Shown in pieces: positions 36,827-46,191 of a stretch of DNA of 64,000 nt (the stretch's first letter is position 1; every line of letters begins with the position of its first letter). The stretch comes from Paractinoplanes bogorensis (GTDB lineage: Bacteria; Actinomycetota; Actinomycetes; Mycobacteriales; Micromonosporaceae). A program made the position numbers and the translations under genes. Under the pieces are notes generated by a model. The model did not search any database, was not told where the DNA came from, and saw only the letters and a list, made by a program, of their open reading frames with translations. Where the stretch lies: contig NZ_JAHKKG010000002.1 of assembly GCF_018829635.1 (NCBI RefSeq), positions 1-64,000 on the forward strand. Direction: 5' to 3'.

Positions 36827-37551
36827 CCGCCGACCAGCCCACGATCCTGGCCACCAGCGCGTTCTTCGAGGTCGGCCGGTTCGGCGGCCACGACTGGCGG
36901 CCCGGCCGGATCCATCGGCTCGCGGCCGAGCTGGCTCACGCCGAGCGGCCGCGGATCTGCGTGCTGACCCAGGCCACCGGCGACCCGGAAGAGGTGATCG
37001 GTGCGCACTACCGGGCCTTCGCGGGCACCGAGTTCGTCGCGTCCCACCTGCAGCTCTTCCCGATGCCGAACGTCGCCGACATCCGCGCCCACCTGCTCGG
37101 ACAGGACATCATCTGGGTGCACGGCGGCAGCGTGGCCAACCTGTGCGCGGTGTGGCGGGTGCACGGCGTCGACCGGATCCTGCACGAGGCGTGGCAGTCC
37201 GGCGTCGTGCTCGGCGGGGTCTCGGCCGGTTCGATCTGCTGGCACCAGGGCGGCAGCACGGACAGCTTCGGGCCCGAGCTGCGCGGCTTCACCGACGGGC
37301 TGGGCTGGCTGCCCTATTCGAACGGCGTGCACTACGACGCCGAGGAGCAGCGCCGGCCCAAGATGCACGAGCTGATCGGCGACGGCACGCTGGGCGACGG
37401 TTACGCGACCGACGACGGTGCCGGGCTGGTCTATCACGGCACCACCCTGGCCGAGGTGGTGGCCGACCGGCCCGGGCCGCTGGGCTACGCGCTGACGCGC
37501 TCGGCGGACGGCTCGGTGATCGAGACGCCGCTGCCGACCCGTGTTCTATGA
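36823..37551 (+). CDS. peptidase E-like (S51) serine peptidase
   Basis: 242 residues from GTG. Nucleophile serine in GVVLGGVSAGSICWHQGGST; the preceding WVHGGSVANLCAVWRVHG corresponds to the G-G-N-T-xx-L block of S51 enzymes. Family members cleave Asp-X dipeptides in the cytoplasm. GTGA overlap with the nucleotidyltransferase gene; stop overlaps the convergent PH-domain gene. Confidence 0.85.
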   Translation: MTADQPTILATSAFFEVGRFGGHDWRPGRIHRLAAELAHAERPRICVLTQATGDPEEVIGAHYRAFAGTEFVASHLQLFPMPNVADIRAHLLGQDIIWVHGGSVANLCAVWRVHGVDRILHEAWQSGVVLGGVSAGSICWHQGGSTDSFGPELRGFTDGLGWLPYSNGVHYDAEEQRRPKMHELIGDGTLGDGYATDDGAGLVYHGTTLAEVVADRPGPLGYALTRSADGSVIETPLPTRVL

Positions 37552-37908
37552 CGCGTAATGCAGGATCACGTTGTGGACGTGGTGGGTCTTCTCCGACCCG
37601 CGGAACTCCACCTCGTACGTGTGGGTGCCGACCGTGATCGCGATGGTGCCGGTCGAGAAGAACTGACCGGCCCAGCTCTTGTTGCTGACCACGCTGACGC
37701 TGCTCACCTTGGAGTACGGGATGCTGGTGATCGCGAACCGCTTCCCGACGAACGACTTGTCCTGGATGATGACGCGCCGGTTGGTGAGCCCGATGAAGCC
37801 GGTGCCGGCGCCGATCGCGTCGTAGACCGCGATGATCTGCTCACCCTCGAGCAGGCCGCTCTCGATCTGCTGGAGCTGGCCCTTGTTGTCGTAAACCACT
37901 TCGCTCAT
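37546..37908 (-). CDS. bacterial PH-domain protein
   Basis: 120 residues making up a single pleckstrin-homology-like domain: LLEGEQIIAVYDA, FIGLTNRRVIIQDKSF, ITSIPYSKVSSVSVVSNKSW and TGTIAITVGTHTYEVEFRG, the usual strand order of bPH proteins. No membrane helix. Function of this soluble subfamily is unknown. Confidence 0.85.
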   Translation of the reverse strand: MSEVVYDNKGQLQQIESGLLEGEQIIAVYDAIGAGTGFIGLTNRRVIIQDKSFVGKRFAITSIPYSKVSSVSVVSNKSWAGQFFSTGTIAITVGTHTYEVEFRGSEKTHHVHNVILHYAS

Positions 37909-37924
37909 GGCCCGAGGGTAGCGA

Positions 37925-38242
37925 TCAAGGGCTATGCGGACTTGTCACCGTGCGGTAGAAATCCTCGATCCGGGCGGCCAGGGTGACCTCACCGTCCGTG
38001 AGGGCGTCGCCGTCGCGGTCACCCAGACAGATCTGAGTGTGACCGTCGGTTCGCCGGATGCTGGGGCGTATGCGCAGTGTGTCCGCCGCCACCTTGATCC
38101 GTTCCGTCAATGCGGCATGCTGACTGTCGTCGCACGCCAGCTCACGCTTGAGCTGGACGCCGTCGCGTTCCCAGCCGCTCAGCAGCGTCAGCGCGTCGCT
38201 GAGGTAATCGGAGCGGTTTCCCCGCTGTTTTCTGACCCGCAT
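37925..38242 (-). CDS. pterin-4a-carbinolamine-dehydratase-like protein
   Basis: 105 residues from ATG 38242 (MRVRKQRGNRSDYLSDALTL). Pattern of helix, Trp (LSGWERDGVQLKREL), helix (ALTERIKVAADTL), strand (HTQICLGDRDGDALTDGEVT) and a final helix is that of the PCD/DCoH fold. The catalytic HHP region is replaced (RIRPSIRRTD), so dehydratase activity is doubtful. Assignment is by pattern, moderate confidence. Confidence 0.5.
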   Translation of the reverse strand: MRVRKQRGNRSDYLSDALTLLSGWERDGVQLKRELACDDSQHAALTERIKVAADTLRIRPSIRRTDGHTQICLGDRDGDALTDGEVTLAARIEDFYRTVTSPHSP

Positions 38243-38424
38243 CGCCGCACCCCCTAGGCGTCGTTGCCGGCTTGTGGCCAAACTGTCGCCGTGTCGTCAT
38301 GGTCGGTGCCCACAGTCTTGCCTTCCATGACAAACATGTCCACGCCCACATATCCGTGTTTGCGTGACGATCGGGACGCCTCGGGCACCATGAACGGTAA
38401 ACTTTTGTGGGAAGCTTGTGAATC

Positions 38425-38847
38425 ATGCCGCCAAAACAGCACGTCAAGGCACAGAGGTCACGCAAGGTAATCGTGGCCGCGGTGATCATCGCCGATGGAC
38501 GGGTTCTGGCCTGCGAGCGCTCGGCCCCGCCCGAGGTGGCCGGCCGGTGGGAGTTTCCGGGCGGCAAGGTCGAACCGGGCGAAACCGATCAAGAGGCACT
38601 GGCCCGCGAATGCTCCGAAGAGCTGGGCGTCCGCGTCGAGGTCGGTGACCGGGTCGGCCCCGACGTCCCCCTCGCGCACGGCCGGGCCGTGCTGCGCGTC
38701 TTCGCCGTACGCCTTCTGGAGGGCGACGTGCCGCGGGCGCTGGAGCACACGTCCATGCGCTGGCTCGCCAAGGACGAGCTGGACAGCGTGCACTGGCTGC
38801 CCGCGGACAAGCCGATCGTCGCCGAGCTACCCGGTCTGCTGATCTGA
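38425..38847 (+). CDS. mutT: MutT-type Nudix hydrolase
   Basis: 140 residues; complete Nudix box GGKVEPGETDQEALARECSE followed by ELGV (G...E...REcsEElgV). Probably removes pyrophosphate from 8-oxo-dGTP and related oxidised nucleotides. Its 3' end overlaps the convergent acyl-CoA ligase gene by 21 bp. The 182 bp upstream hold no gene that I can see. Confidence 0.88.
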   Translation: MPPKQHVKAQRSRKVIVAAVIIADGRVLACERSAPPEVAGRWEFPGGKVEPGETDQEALARECSEELGVRVEVGDRVGPDVPLAHGRAVLRVFAVRLLEGDVPRALEHTSMRWLAKDELDSVHWLPADKPIVAELPGLLI

Positions 38848-40359
38848 TCCGTACGTCTTCCGCAACTCCCGCTTGAGCACCTTGAAGCTCGGCCCCAGCG
38901 GCAGCGTCTCGGCGAACCGGATCTGGCGCGGATATTTATGCTTGCCCAGCTTCTCGCGCGACCACTCGATGAGCTCCTCGGCCGTCACGCCGCCGGCGTC
39001 GGGCACGACCACCGCGCAGATCTCCTCGCCGTGCACCGGGTCGGGCACGCCGATCACCGCCACCTGCTGCACCGCCGGGTGCCGGGCCAGCGCCTCCTCG
39101 ACCTCGCGCGGATAGACGTTGAAGCCGCCCCGGATCACCAGGTCCTTCTTGCGGTCGACGATCGAGATGAAGCCGTCCGCGTCCTTGATGCCGAGGTCTC
39201 CCGTACGGAACCAGCCGTCGACGACAGCCTCGGCGGTCGCGTCCGGGTTGTTGAGATAGCCGGCGAACACGTTGTGCCCCCGGATCACGATCTCGCCCAG
39301 CTCGCCGTCGTCCAGCAGCTCGATCCGCTCGTCGATCTCGGCCCGCGCGATCTCCACGTCCACGCCCCAGATCGGGTGCCCGACGCTGCCCGGCTTCGCG
39401 CCGAACGCGGGCTGGTTGGTGGTCGCGGTCGGCGAGGTCTCGGACAGCCCGTAGCCCTCGTAGATCGTCGCGTGGAACGTCTCGGTGAACTTCTCCAGCA
39501 CCGCGACCGGCAACGACGCCCCACCGGAGACGCAGATCCGCAGATCGGGCAGGGCGTCCGCCTTGGCCGCGGCCTCGAGCAGGCCGATGTACATGGTCGG
39601 TACGCCGTGGAAGATGGTCACGTTCTCCTTGACCATCAGCGGGATCGCGGCCTCGCCGCTGAACCGGGCCATCAGCACGATCGTGCCGCCGAGCCGGAAC
39701 GTGCCGTTCATGCCCACGGTCTGGCCGAATGTGTGGAACAGCGGCAGGCAGCCCATCACCACGTCGTCGTCGTACAGCTCATGGACGTCGAACACGTTGA
39801 CGATCGTGTTCATCACCAGGTTGAGGTGGGTGAGCAGGGCGCCCTTGGGTTTTCCGGTGGTGCCGCTCGTATAGAAGACGACCGCGACGTCTTCGGCCTC
39901 GCGGCTCACATAGGTCTTGAGCGGCGTCCCGCCCCGCAGCGGTTCCACTCCCGGCACCTCGGGGCCGACCGAGACGACCGGGATGCCGGCGATCTTGGCG
40001 GCCGCGGTGGCCCCCTCCAGCTGGCTGGCGTGGGCCACCAGCAGTTTCGCGCCGCTGTCCTTCAGGACGTACGCGTTCTCCTCGGGCGTCAGGAGCAGGT
40101 GCATCGGGACGATCGTGCCGCCGGCCGCCAGCACGGCGTAGTAGACCCGGGGGAAGTCGGCCAGGTTGGGGATCTGGACGGCAACCACGTCACCGGGCTG
40201 GATGCCTTTGTCGCGCAGGCTTCCCGCGTACGCGAGGGTCTGTCGCCAAAGGTCTTTATAGGTGACTCGTTCGGTGGTGGCCGAGTCGATCACGGCAAGT
40301 TTGTCGGGATACTTCCGGGCCGACTCCGCCAGGACGGTGGCGAGCGACAACTGGGTCAT
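38827..40359 (-). CDS. acyl-CoA synthetase (AMP-forming)
   Basis: 510 residues, ANL superfamily: P-loop YTSGTTGKPKGALLTH, YEGYGLSETSP, GWFRTGDLGIKDADGFI, hinge VDRKKDLVIRGGFNVYPREV and catalytic Lys region LGPSFKVLKRELR. It activates a fatty acid through an acyl-AMP. ATGA overlap with the acyl-CoA dehydrogenase gene upstream: an activation-oxidation pair. Confidence 0.93.
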   Translation of the reverse strand: MTQLSLATVLAESARKYPDKLAVIDSATTERVTYKDLWRQTLAYAGSLRDKGIQPGDVVAVQIPNLADFPRVYYAVLAAGGTIVPMHLLLTPEENAYVLKDSGAKLLVAHASQLEGATAAAKIAGIPVVSVGPEVPGVEPLRGGTPLKTYVSREAEDVAVVFYTSGTTGKPKGALLTHLNLVMNTIVNVFDVHELYDDDVVMGCLPLFHTFGQTVGMNGTFRLGGTIVLMARFSGEAAIPLMVKENVTIFHGVPTMYIGLLEAAAKADALPDLRICVSGGASLPVAVLEKFTETFHATIYEGYGLSETSPTATTNQPAFGAKPGSVGHPIWGVDVEIARAEIDERIELLDDGELGEIVIRGHNVFAGYLNNPDATAEAVVDGWFRTGDLGIKDADGFISIVDRKKDLVIRGGFNVYPREVEEALARHPAVQQVAVIGVPDPVHGEEICAVVVPDAGGVTAEELIEWSREKLGKHKYPRQIRFAETLPLGPSFKVLKRELRKTYGSDQQTG

Positions 40360-41528
40360 GCCAAGTGCCCTCCGATCTTGGTGTACCCGCGGAGCAGGTC
40401 GCGGGAGATGATCAGACGCTGCATCTCATCCGTACCCTCATAGATACGCATAAGTCGCACCTGGCGGTACCACCGTTCGATCGGAAGCTCGCGGGTGTAC
40501 CCCATGCCGCCGTGGATCTGCATGACCCGGTCGACCACGTCGTTGACCATCCGCGCGCCGAACAGCTTGGCCATCGACGACGAGTGCCGCGGGTCCCAGC
40601 CCTGGTCAACCGTCCACGCGGCGCGCAGGATGAGCCAGCGGGCGGCCTCGATCTCGACCTCGGAGTCGGCGATCATCCACTGGATGGCCTGATTCTCGCC
40701 GATCTTGCGGCCGAACGTCTCGCGCGTGTTGGCATAGTCGACGGCCATGCCCAGGGCCCGCTCGGCGATGCCCAGCGCGTTCGACGGGATCAGGTAGCGA
40801 CCCTTGCCGATCCACTTCATGCCCAGCTCGAAGCCCTGACCGATCTCGCCGAGGATGTTGCGCGCGGGGACGCGGACGTCCTCGAAGATCAGCGACGCCG
40901 GCCCGCCCTCCCCCATGGTCTGGATGAACTCGGAGCGCCAGCCCATGGCCCGGTCGACCAGGAACGCCGTCGTGCCGCCGCCGCGTACGCCCTTCTCGCG
41001 ATCGGTCACCGCGACCACGATGACGAAGTCGGCGTCGTTGCCGTTCGTGATGAACGTCTTCTCGCCGTTGAGGATCCAGTCGTCGCCGTCCGGGCGTGCG
41101 CTGAGCTTGATATTGGCCGCGTCCGAGCCGGCGCCGGGCTCGGTGATCGCGAAGCAGGAGATCCGGTCGCCCTCGATCGTGGGGATCAGGAACTCCGCCT
41201 TCTGCTGGTCATTGGCGTAATAGAGGATGTTGTCGGCCTCGCCGCCAAACTTGAACTGCACGAACGTGCGGCCCACCTCGGTCCAGATCAGCGATTGCAG
41301 TACGGCGGGCAGGTTCATGCCGCCGTACTCCTCCGGTGTGGACAGGCCCCAGAAGCCGAACTTCTTGGCCTTTTGCTGCAGCTCGCGCAGTTCGCTGTGG
41401 TCGAGGCCGGGCTCGTGCCGGCGCTCGCGGAGCAGCGCCTCCTGCTCCAGCGGCATGACCTCGCGGGTGATGAACTGGCGGGCGGTGTCGCGAATCGCGC
41501 GTTCCTCGTCGGTGAGCTCGAAGTCCAT
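40356..41528 (-). CDS. acyl-CoA dehydrogenase
   Basis: 390 residues: CFAITEPGAGSDAANIKLSA, WILNGEKTFITNG, GRYLIPSNALGIAERALGMA, MQIHGGMGYTRELPIERWYR and the C-terminal IYEGTDEMQRLIISRDLLRG. The last block is typical of true beta-oxidation dehydrogenases. Divergent from TetR-ALDH-ADH across an operator-rich gap. Confidence 0.93.
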   Translation of the reverse strand: MDFELTDEERAIRDTARQFITREVMPLEQEALLRERRHEPGLDHSELRELQQKAKKFGFWGLSTPEEYGGMNLPAVLQSLIWTEVGRTFVQFKFGGEADNILYYANDQQKAEFLIPTIEGDRISCFAITEPGAGSDAANIKLSARPDGDDWILNGEKTFITNGNDADFVIVVAVTDREKGVRGGGTTAFLVDRAMGWRSEFIQTMGEGGPASLIFEDVRVPARNILGEIGQGFELGMKWIGKGRYLIPSNALGIAERALGMAVDYANTRETFGRKIGENQAIQWMIADSEVEIEAARWLILRAAWTVDQGWDPRHSSSMAKLFGARMVNDVVDRVMQIHGGMGYTRELPIERWYRQVRLMRIYEGTDEMQRLIISRDLLRGYTKIGGHLA

Positions 41529-41535
41529 GTCTCGT

Positions 41536-41611
41536 AAACTAGCGGTGTAAGTTTTTACACGTCCAGTGCTAGTTTTCGCTCAGTCCGCCTCGCTTTTCGC
41601 TCAGTCCGCCT
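41536..41611. promoter_or_regulatory. nested palindrome and direct repeats between divergent operons
   Basis: Inner palindrome GTGTAA-GTTT-TTACAC (41545-41560) lies inside outer arms AAACTAGC (41536-41543) and GCTAGTTT (41568-41575). Two perfect 18-bp direct repeats ttttcgctcagtccgcct follow (41573-41590, 41594-41611; period 21 bp). Together they fill most of the 117-bp gap; likely binding sites of the TetR encoded at 41646. Confidence 0.65.
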
Positions 41612-41645
41612 AGCCAAGATCGACTGCGACCCCGAGGAGACCCGC

Positions 41646-42272
41646 ATGGCCCGCCCCCGACAAGCCCTTCTCACCCGGGAGCGGATCGTCGAGGCAGCCG
41701 CGTCTCTGGTCGATGCCGAGGGGTTGGACGCGCTGTCCACCCGACGGCTCGCCACCGAACTGGGCGTGCAGGGACCGTCTCTCTACAACCACTTCGCCAC
41801 TAAATCCGACATAGTGGACGCGGTTGCCGACGCCGTGATCGCCGACGTCGACGTGTCGGCGTTCGGGCTTTGTGAGTGGCCGGAGGCGCTGCGACGCTGG
41901 GCGCGCTCCTACCACGCGGTGCTCGTCGCCCACCCGAACATCGTGCCCGTGCTGGCCCAGGGGCCCGGGCGCCGGCCGGGCGGTCTGGCCATGGCCGAGG
42001 CCGTGTACGGCGCCCTGGTCGACGCCGGATGGTCCTACGCCCGCGCCACCCACATCGGTGCCCTCATGCGTTACCTGGTCACGGGCTCGGCGCTGGGGTC
42101 GTTCGCGCTCGGGTTCGCCGCCGATCCACAGCTCTACGAACGTTATCCACACCTCGGCCACGCGCCCCGGCTCGCGGAGCATCATGAAGCCGTGGACGAG
42201 GGCGCCTTCGAACTCGGACTGGACCTGCTGATCACCGGCCTCACGGCCCGATACGAGATGGGGACCCGCTGA
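41646..42272 (+). CDS. TetR-family regulator of the ALDH-ADH operon
   Basis: 208 residues; HTH TRERIVEAAASLVDAEGLDA, RRLATELGVQGPSLYNHFAT. C-terminal TetR_C-like ligand domain. First gene of the plus-strand operon (TGATG overlap with the aldehyde dehydrogenase) and divergent from the acyl-CoA operon, so it may regulate both. Confidence 0.88.
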   Translation: MARPRQALLTRERIVEAAASLVDAEGLDALSTRRLATELGVQGPSLYNHFATKSDIVDAVADAVIADVDVSAFGLCEWPEALRRWARSYHAVLVAHPNIVPVLAQGPGRRPGGLAMAEAVYGALVDAGWSYARATHIGALMRYLVTGSALGSFALGFAADPQLYERYPHLGHAPRLAEHHEAVDEGAFELGLDLLITGLTARYEMGTR

Positions 42273-43669
42273 TGACATCGCTCGACCGACCACACCTCTA
42301 CATCGGCGGGGAGTGGGTCTCGTCCTCCTCCCCCGCCACGATCGCGGTGGAAAATCCCGCCACCGAGGAGGTGCTGGCCCACGTGCCCGAGGGCACGGAG
42401 GCCGACGTCGATCGAGCGGTCGCCGCCGCCCGGGCCGCCTTCCCGGCGTGGGCTGTTTCCTCCGAGCGGGCTGCCGTCCTCGACCGGCTCCATTCCTCTT
42501 TGAGCGCACGAGCGGCCGAGATCGCCCGGGTCGTCGGGCTCGAGCTGGGCACGCCACTCAAGGTCGCCAAGGCGGTCCAGGCCGGACTTCCGCTCACGGT
42601 CCTTCGCTCGTACGCCGATCTCGCCCTGCCCGGTCCGGAAACGATCGGCAACTCCACGGTCGTCCGAGAGCCCATCGGCGTGGTCGGCGCGATCACCCCG
42701 TGGAACTATCCGCTGCACCAGGTCGTGGCCAAGGTCGCCGCGGCGATGGCGGCCGGCTGCACGGTCGTGCTCAAGCCGAGCGAGCTCACCCCGCTCGTCG
42801 CGTTCCTGCTGGTCGACGCGGCCGCCGAGGCCGGGGTTCCGGCCGGGGTGCTCAACGTCGTGACCGGCACCGGGCCGGTCGTCGGCGCCGCGATCGCCGG
42901 GCATCCCGACGTCGACATGGTCTCGTTCACCGGCTCGACGGCTACCGGGCGGGCGATCACACACGCCGCGGCCGACCGGATCGCCAAGGTGGCGCTCGAG
43001 CTCGGCGGCAAGTCGGCCAACATCATCCTGTCCGACGCCGACGTGACCCGAGCCGTGAAGGTGGGGGTCGGTAATGCGTTCCTCAACTCCGGCCAGACCT
43101 GCACGGCGTGGACCCGCATGCTGGTGCACCGCAGTCTCTACGACGAGGCGGTGGCCCTGGCGGCCAAGACCGCGGGCGGCTACACCGTCGGTGATCCGTT
43201 CGACGAGTCGACGCGTCTCGGGCCGCTGGTCTCGGGCGCCCAGCTTTCTCGCGTGCGCGGCTTCATCGAGCGGGCGTCCGCGCGGCTGGTCGCCGGCGGC
43301 CTTGACGTCCCGTTGCCACCAAAGGGACATTTCGTCGCTCCGACCGTGTTCGCCGACGTCGACCCGGACAGCGAACTCGCCCAGGAAGAGATCTTCGGGC
43401 CGGTGCTGTCGATCATCCCGTTCGGCGACGACGACGAGGCGGTCGCGATCGCCAACAACTCGAAATACGGACTGGCCGGCGGTGTCTGGGGCTCCGAGGA
43501 ACGCGCGCTGTCGGTGGCGCGGCGGATGCGTACGGGCCAGGTCGATATCAACGGCGGCGCGTTCAACCCGCGGGCACCGTTCGGTGGTTACAAGCAGTCA
43601 GGTGTCGGACGTGAGCTGGGCGAGCACGGCCTCGCCGAGTTCCAGCAGGTAAAGGCGATCCAGCGATGA
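42272..43669 (+). CDS. aldehyde dehydrogenase
   Basis: 465 residues, NAD(P)-dependent: [20 protein letters not shown] (cofactor), [15 protein letters not shown], catalytic Glu in [14 protein letters not shown], nucleophile Cys in [27 protein letters not shown]. Oxidises aldehydes to acids, the product of the adjacent alcohol dehydrogenase. Confidence 0.95.
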   Translation: MTSLDRPHLYIGGEWVSSSSPATIAVENPATEEVLAHVPEGTEADVDRAVAAARAAFPAWAVSSERAAVLDRLHSSLSARAAEIARVVGLELGTPLKVAKAVQAGLPLTVLRSYADLALPGPETIGNSTVVREPIGVVGAITPWNYPLHQVVAKVAAAMAAGCTVVLKPSELTPLVAFLLVDAAAEAGVPAGVLNVVTGTGPVVGAAIAGHPDVDMVSFTGSTATGRAITHAAADRIAKVALELGGKSANIILSDADVTRAVKVGVGNAFLNSGQTCTAWTRMLVHRSLYDEAVALAAKTAGGYTVGDPFDESTRLGPLVSGAQLSRVRGFIERASARLVAGGLDVPLPPKGHFVAPTVFADVDPDSELAQEEIFGPVLSIIPFGDDDEAVAIANNSKYGLAGGVWGSEERALSVARRMRTGQVDINGGAFNPRAPFGGYKQSGVGRELGEHGLAEFQQVKAIQR

Positions 43670-44757
43670 CTGCTTTCTTCAACGGCCTGGTGCTGCGCGA
43701 CTCGGGCGCGCGTCCCGAGGTGACCGAGCTGCATCGGCCCGAGGTGGGTCCCGGCCAGGTTCGCGTACGGGTCCGTGCGGCCGGCGTCTGCCACTCCGAC
43801 CTGTCCATGGTCAACGGAACCATTCGCCCCTCGTTTCCCTTGGTGCTGGGGCACGAGGCGGCCGGCGAAGTGGTCGAGGTCGGTGCGAACGTTACCCGCG
43901 CCGCCGTCGGTGACCACGTGGTGCTCAACTGGCAGCCGGCCTGCCGCACCTGCTGGTTCTGCGCGAACGGCGAACCGTGGCTGTGCTCGACCTCGTCGGG
44001 CGTCGCCTCCCTGGAGAACGGCATGACCCTGGACGGCGCGCCGGTGCACGTGGCCCTCGGCCTGGGCGCCTTCGCCGAGCAGGTGGTGGCTCCGGAAAAT
44101 GCGGTCATCCGGGTGCCGACGGCCCTGTCGCTCGAGCTGGCCGCCCTGCTGAGCTGCGGCGTGCTGACCGGCGCGGGCGCGGTCCGCAACACGGCCCAGG
44201 TGCAGCCCGGCGAGTCGGTGGTGGTGATCGGCCTGGGCGGCGTGGGCCTCTCGGTCGTGGCGGCGGCCCGCGCCGTCGGCGCCGCCTCGGTGATCGCCGT
44301 GGACGTCAGCGAGGCGAAGAAGGCCCTGGCCGAGTCGGCCGGCGCCACCGACTTCGTCGTCTCGTCCGACACTCTGTCCAAAGAGATCCGCACCCGCACC
44401 GCGGGCCGGGGCGCCGACCACGCCTTCGAATGCGTCGGCCGCTCCACCACCATCCGCGCCGCATGGCGAGCCACCCGCCGAGGCGGCAAGGTCACCGTGG
44501 TCGGCATGGGCTCGAACGACGACCAGGTGTCGCTCTCCGCGCTCGACATCTTCTCGTCGGCCCGCACCCTGCGCTCCTCGGTCTACGGCTCAGCCGACCC
44601 CGACCTGGAGATCCCCCGCCTGGCCGACGACGTGCTGTCCGGCCGCCTGTCCCTGGACCACCTGATCACCGACCGCATCACGCTGGCCGAGGTGCCCGAC
44701 GCGTTCGACCGCATGTCCCGAGGCGAGGGCGCCCGCTCGGTGGCGTTGCTACCGTGA
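43666..44757 (+). CDS. zinc-dependent alcohol dehydrogenase
   Basis: 363 residues, MDR family: catalytic zinc Cys in AAGVCHSDLSMV, GHEAAGEVVEVGANV, structural-zinc cysteines CRTCWFCANGEPWLC, Rossmann VVVIGLGGVGLSVVAAARA. Similar to the mycobacterial mycothiol-dependent or class III-like branch. Feeds aldehyde to the upstream ALDH; acid then suits the divergent acyl-CoA ligase. Confidence 0.93.
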   Translation: MTAFFNGLVLRDSGARPEVTELHRPEVGPGQVRVRVRAAGVCHSDLSMVNGTIRPSFPLVLGHEAAGEVVEVGANVTRAAVGDHVVLNWQPACRTCWFCANGEPWLCSTSSGVASLENGMTLDGAPVHVALGLGAFAEQVVAPENAVIRVPTALSLELAALLSCGVLTGAGAVRNTAQVQPGESVVVIGLGGVGLSVVAAARAVGAASVIAVDVSEAKKALAESAGATDFVVSSDTLSKEIRTRTAGRGADHAFECVGRSTTIRAAWRATRRGGKVTVVGMGSNDDQVSLSALDIFSSARTLRSSVYGSADPDLEIPRLADDVLSGRLSLDHLITDRITLAEVPDAFDRMSRGEGARSVALLP

Positions 44758-44762
44758 CAGCC

Positions 44763-45350
44763 ATGACCGCGGTGCCCGAGTGGATGCGCCCGCCCCGCCC
44801 CGAGGGCTGGTTCGCCGACGACCTCGACCACCTCCCCGAAGCACCCCGTCATACCGAATTGATCGACGGAGCCCTCGTCTTCATGATGTCCCCCCAGCGG
44901 AACTGGCACGGTCGGCTCGTCACTGCCTTGACGCTCGCTCTGGCCGAACAGGCACCCCCGGGCATTGAAGTCGAGCGTGAGATGACGATCCGACTCGACT
45001 CACGAAATCGCCCCGAAGCAGACCTCCTGGCCACGACGGCGCCGTACGAGCCTGACCGGACCTTCTTCACACCCGATCAGGTGCTGCTCGTCGTAGAAGT
45101 GGTCTCTCCCGAGTCGGCGCACCGCGACCGGACCGTCAAGCTTCGCAAATACGCCGAGGCGGGCATCCCCAACTATTGGCGGGTTGAGGATGAGGAGGGA
45201 GAGCCGGTAGTTCACGCCTACGGGCTCGACGGGCCTACTCGCCTCTACGCGCCGACAGGAATCCATCGCAACGAACTGCACGCCGCGAAGCCATTCACGA
45301 TCGAGCTTGAATTGGACCGGCTGTTGCCCGCTCGCCGCGACCGAGGCTAG
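44763..45350 (+). CDS. Uma2-family (DUF820) putative endonuclease
   Basis: 195 residues; PD-(D/E)xK-type pattern: RPEADLLATT and LLVVEVVSPESAHRDRTVKL followed by KYAEAGIPNYWRV. The family is common in cyanobacteria and actinomycetes and is predicted to cut nucleic acid, with no settled role. It ends in a 4-bp overlap with the convergent deoxyribosyltransferase-like gene. Confidence 0.85.
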   Translation: MTAVPEWMRPPRPEGWFADDLDHLPEAPRHTELIDGALVFMMSPQRNWHGRLVTALTLALAEQAPPGIEVEREMTIRLDSRNRPEADLLATTAPYEPDRTFFTPDQVLLVVEVVSPESAHRDRTVKLRKYAEAGIPNYWRVEDEEGEPVVHAYGLDGPTRLYAPTGIHRNELHAAKPFTIELELDRLLPARRDRG

Positions 45351-45799
45351 GAGCGGCCAACCAGCTCGTTGGCGGCGGTGCAGGTCGACTCCAGATCGGC
45401 GTGCACCGTCAGCTCCGGACGGGCCAGTCCGAGCTGCTCGACCACGTCGAACCGCCGCTCGTAGCCCGGATCAGCTCCAACGGCGAGCGGCTTGTCCGAG
45501 GCCGCCCAGCGCCCCAACTCGTACAGAACAATGGGTTGGATCGTCTCGAACGAGAACCAGAACAGCACGGCATCGGCCACCGCGAGCTGCTCGAACTCCC
45601 ACCGGATCTGCCGAGCGCCCGCGTCGTCATCCCCCATCGGAAAATCAGCACGACGCGGGTTGTAGACAACAGGCCAGACCGGTTTCAGCCACTCGATCGC
45701 GTCCCGCTGCCAGTCACGGACACCACTGATGCCCCCGGCCAGAAAAATCCCCGGCCCGAGCGGTGAGGCCGGTCGCTCCGGCGCCACCACCTCGATCAC
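45347..45799 (-). CDS. nucleoside 2-deoxyribosyltransferase-like protein
   Basis: 150 residues from GTG 45799, which overlaps the vapC stop (GTGA). IFLAGGISGVRDWQRDAIEW, ADAVLFWFSFETIQPIVLYE and LGRWAASDKPLAVGADPGYE match the DRTHG type, including the conserved Glu in LYELG. May transfer deoxyribose or hydrolyse a nucleotide derivative. Third gene of the vapBC operon. Confidence 0.78.
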   Translation of the reverse strand: MIEVVAPERPASPLGPGIFLAGGISGVRDWQRDAIEWLKPVWPVVYNPRRADFPMGDDDAGARQIRWEFEQLAVADAVLFWFSFETIQPIVLYELGRWAASDKPLAVGADPGYERRFDVVEQLGLARPELTVHADLESTCTAANELVGRS

Positions 45800-46191
45800 A
45801 CCGCCACCAGCCGAACGCGAGCACCGCATAGTTTGGCCATGTCATCGACGTCAGAGGTCAGCATCACCACCGGCCCGGGCAAACGTAGCGCCACCTCGGC
45901 GACCATGGCATCGATGGCGTATTTGTGGCCGTGCAGTCCTGCCGCTTTCAGGAGCCCCGCACTGCGCCGGGCACTTTCCTTCGTCACCGCCTCGACCCGG
46001 ATCTGGGACAGCAGCCAATTCAGTCGGGCCATGTCCACACCGGAGTGGGAAACCTCGATGATCGTTGCGGCCGAGACAGCAAAGTCAGCCCCGTCCCGCT
46101 CCGCCTGCTCCAGCAGCCGCATCACCTTGCGGTCGCGATCGATCCACGACGACAAGCCCTGCGAGTCGAGCACCAGTGACTCGAGACTCAC
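45796..46191 (-). CDS. vapC: PIN-domain toxin (VapC type)
   Basis: 131 residues from GTG. PIN acidic residues: D9 (LVLDSQGLSSW), Glu in ATIIEVSHSG, Asp in HKYAIDAMVAEVA and Asp in LTSDVDDMAKL, a metal-dependent RNase active site. GTGA overlap with the antitoxin gene, the usual VapBC coupling. Confidence 0.85.
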   Translation of the reverse strand: MSLESLVLDSQGLSSWIDRDRKVMRLLEQAERDGADFAVSAATIIEVSHSGVDMARLNWLLSQIRVEAVTKESARRSAGLLKAAGLHGHKYAIDAMVAEVALRLPGPVVMLTSDVDDMAKLCGARVRLVAV

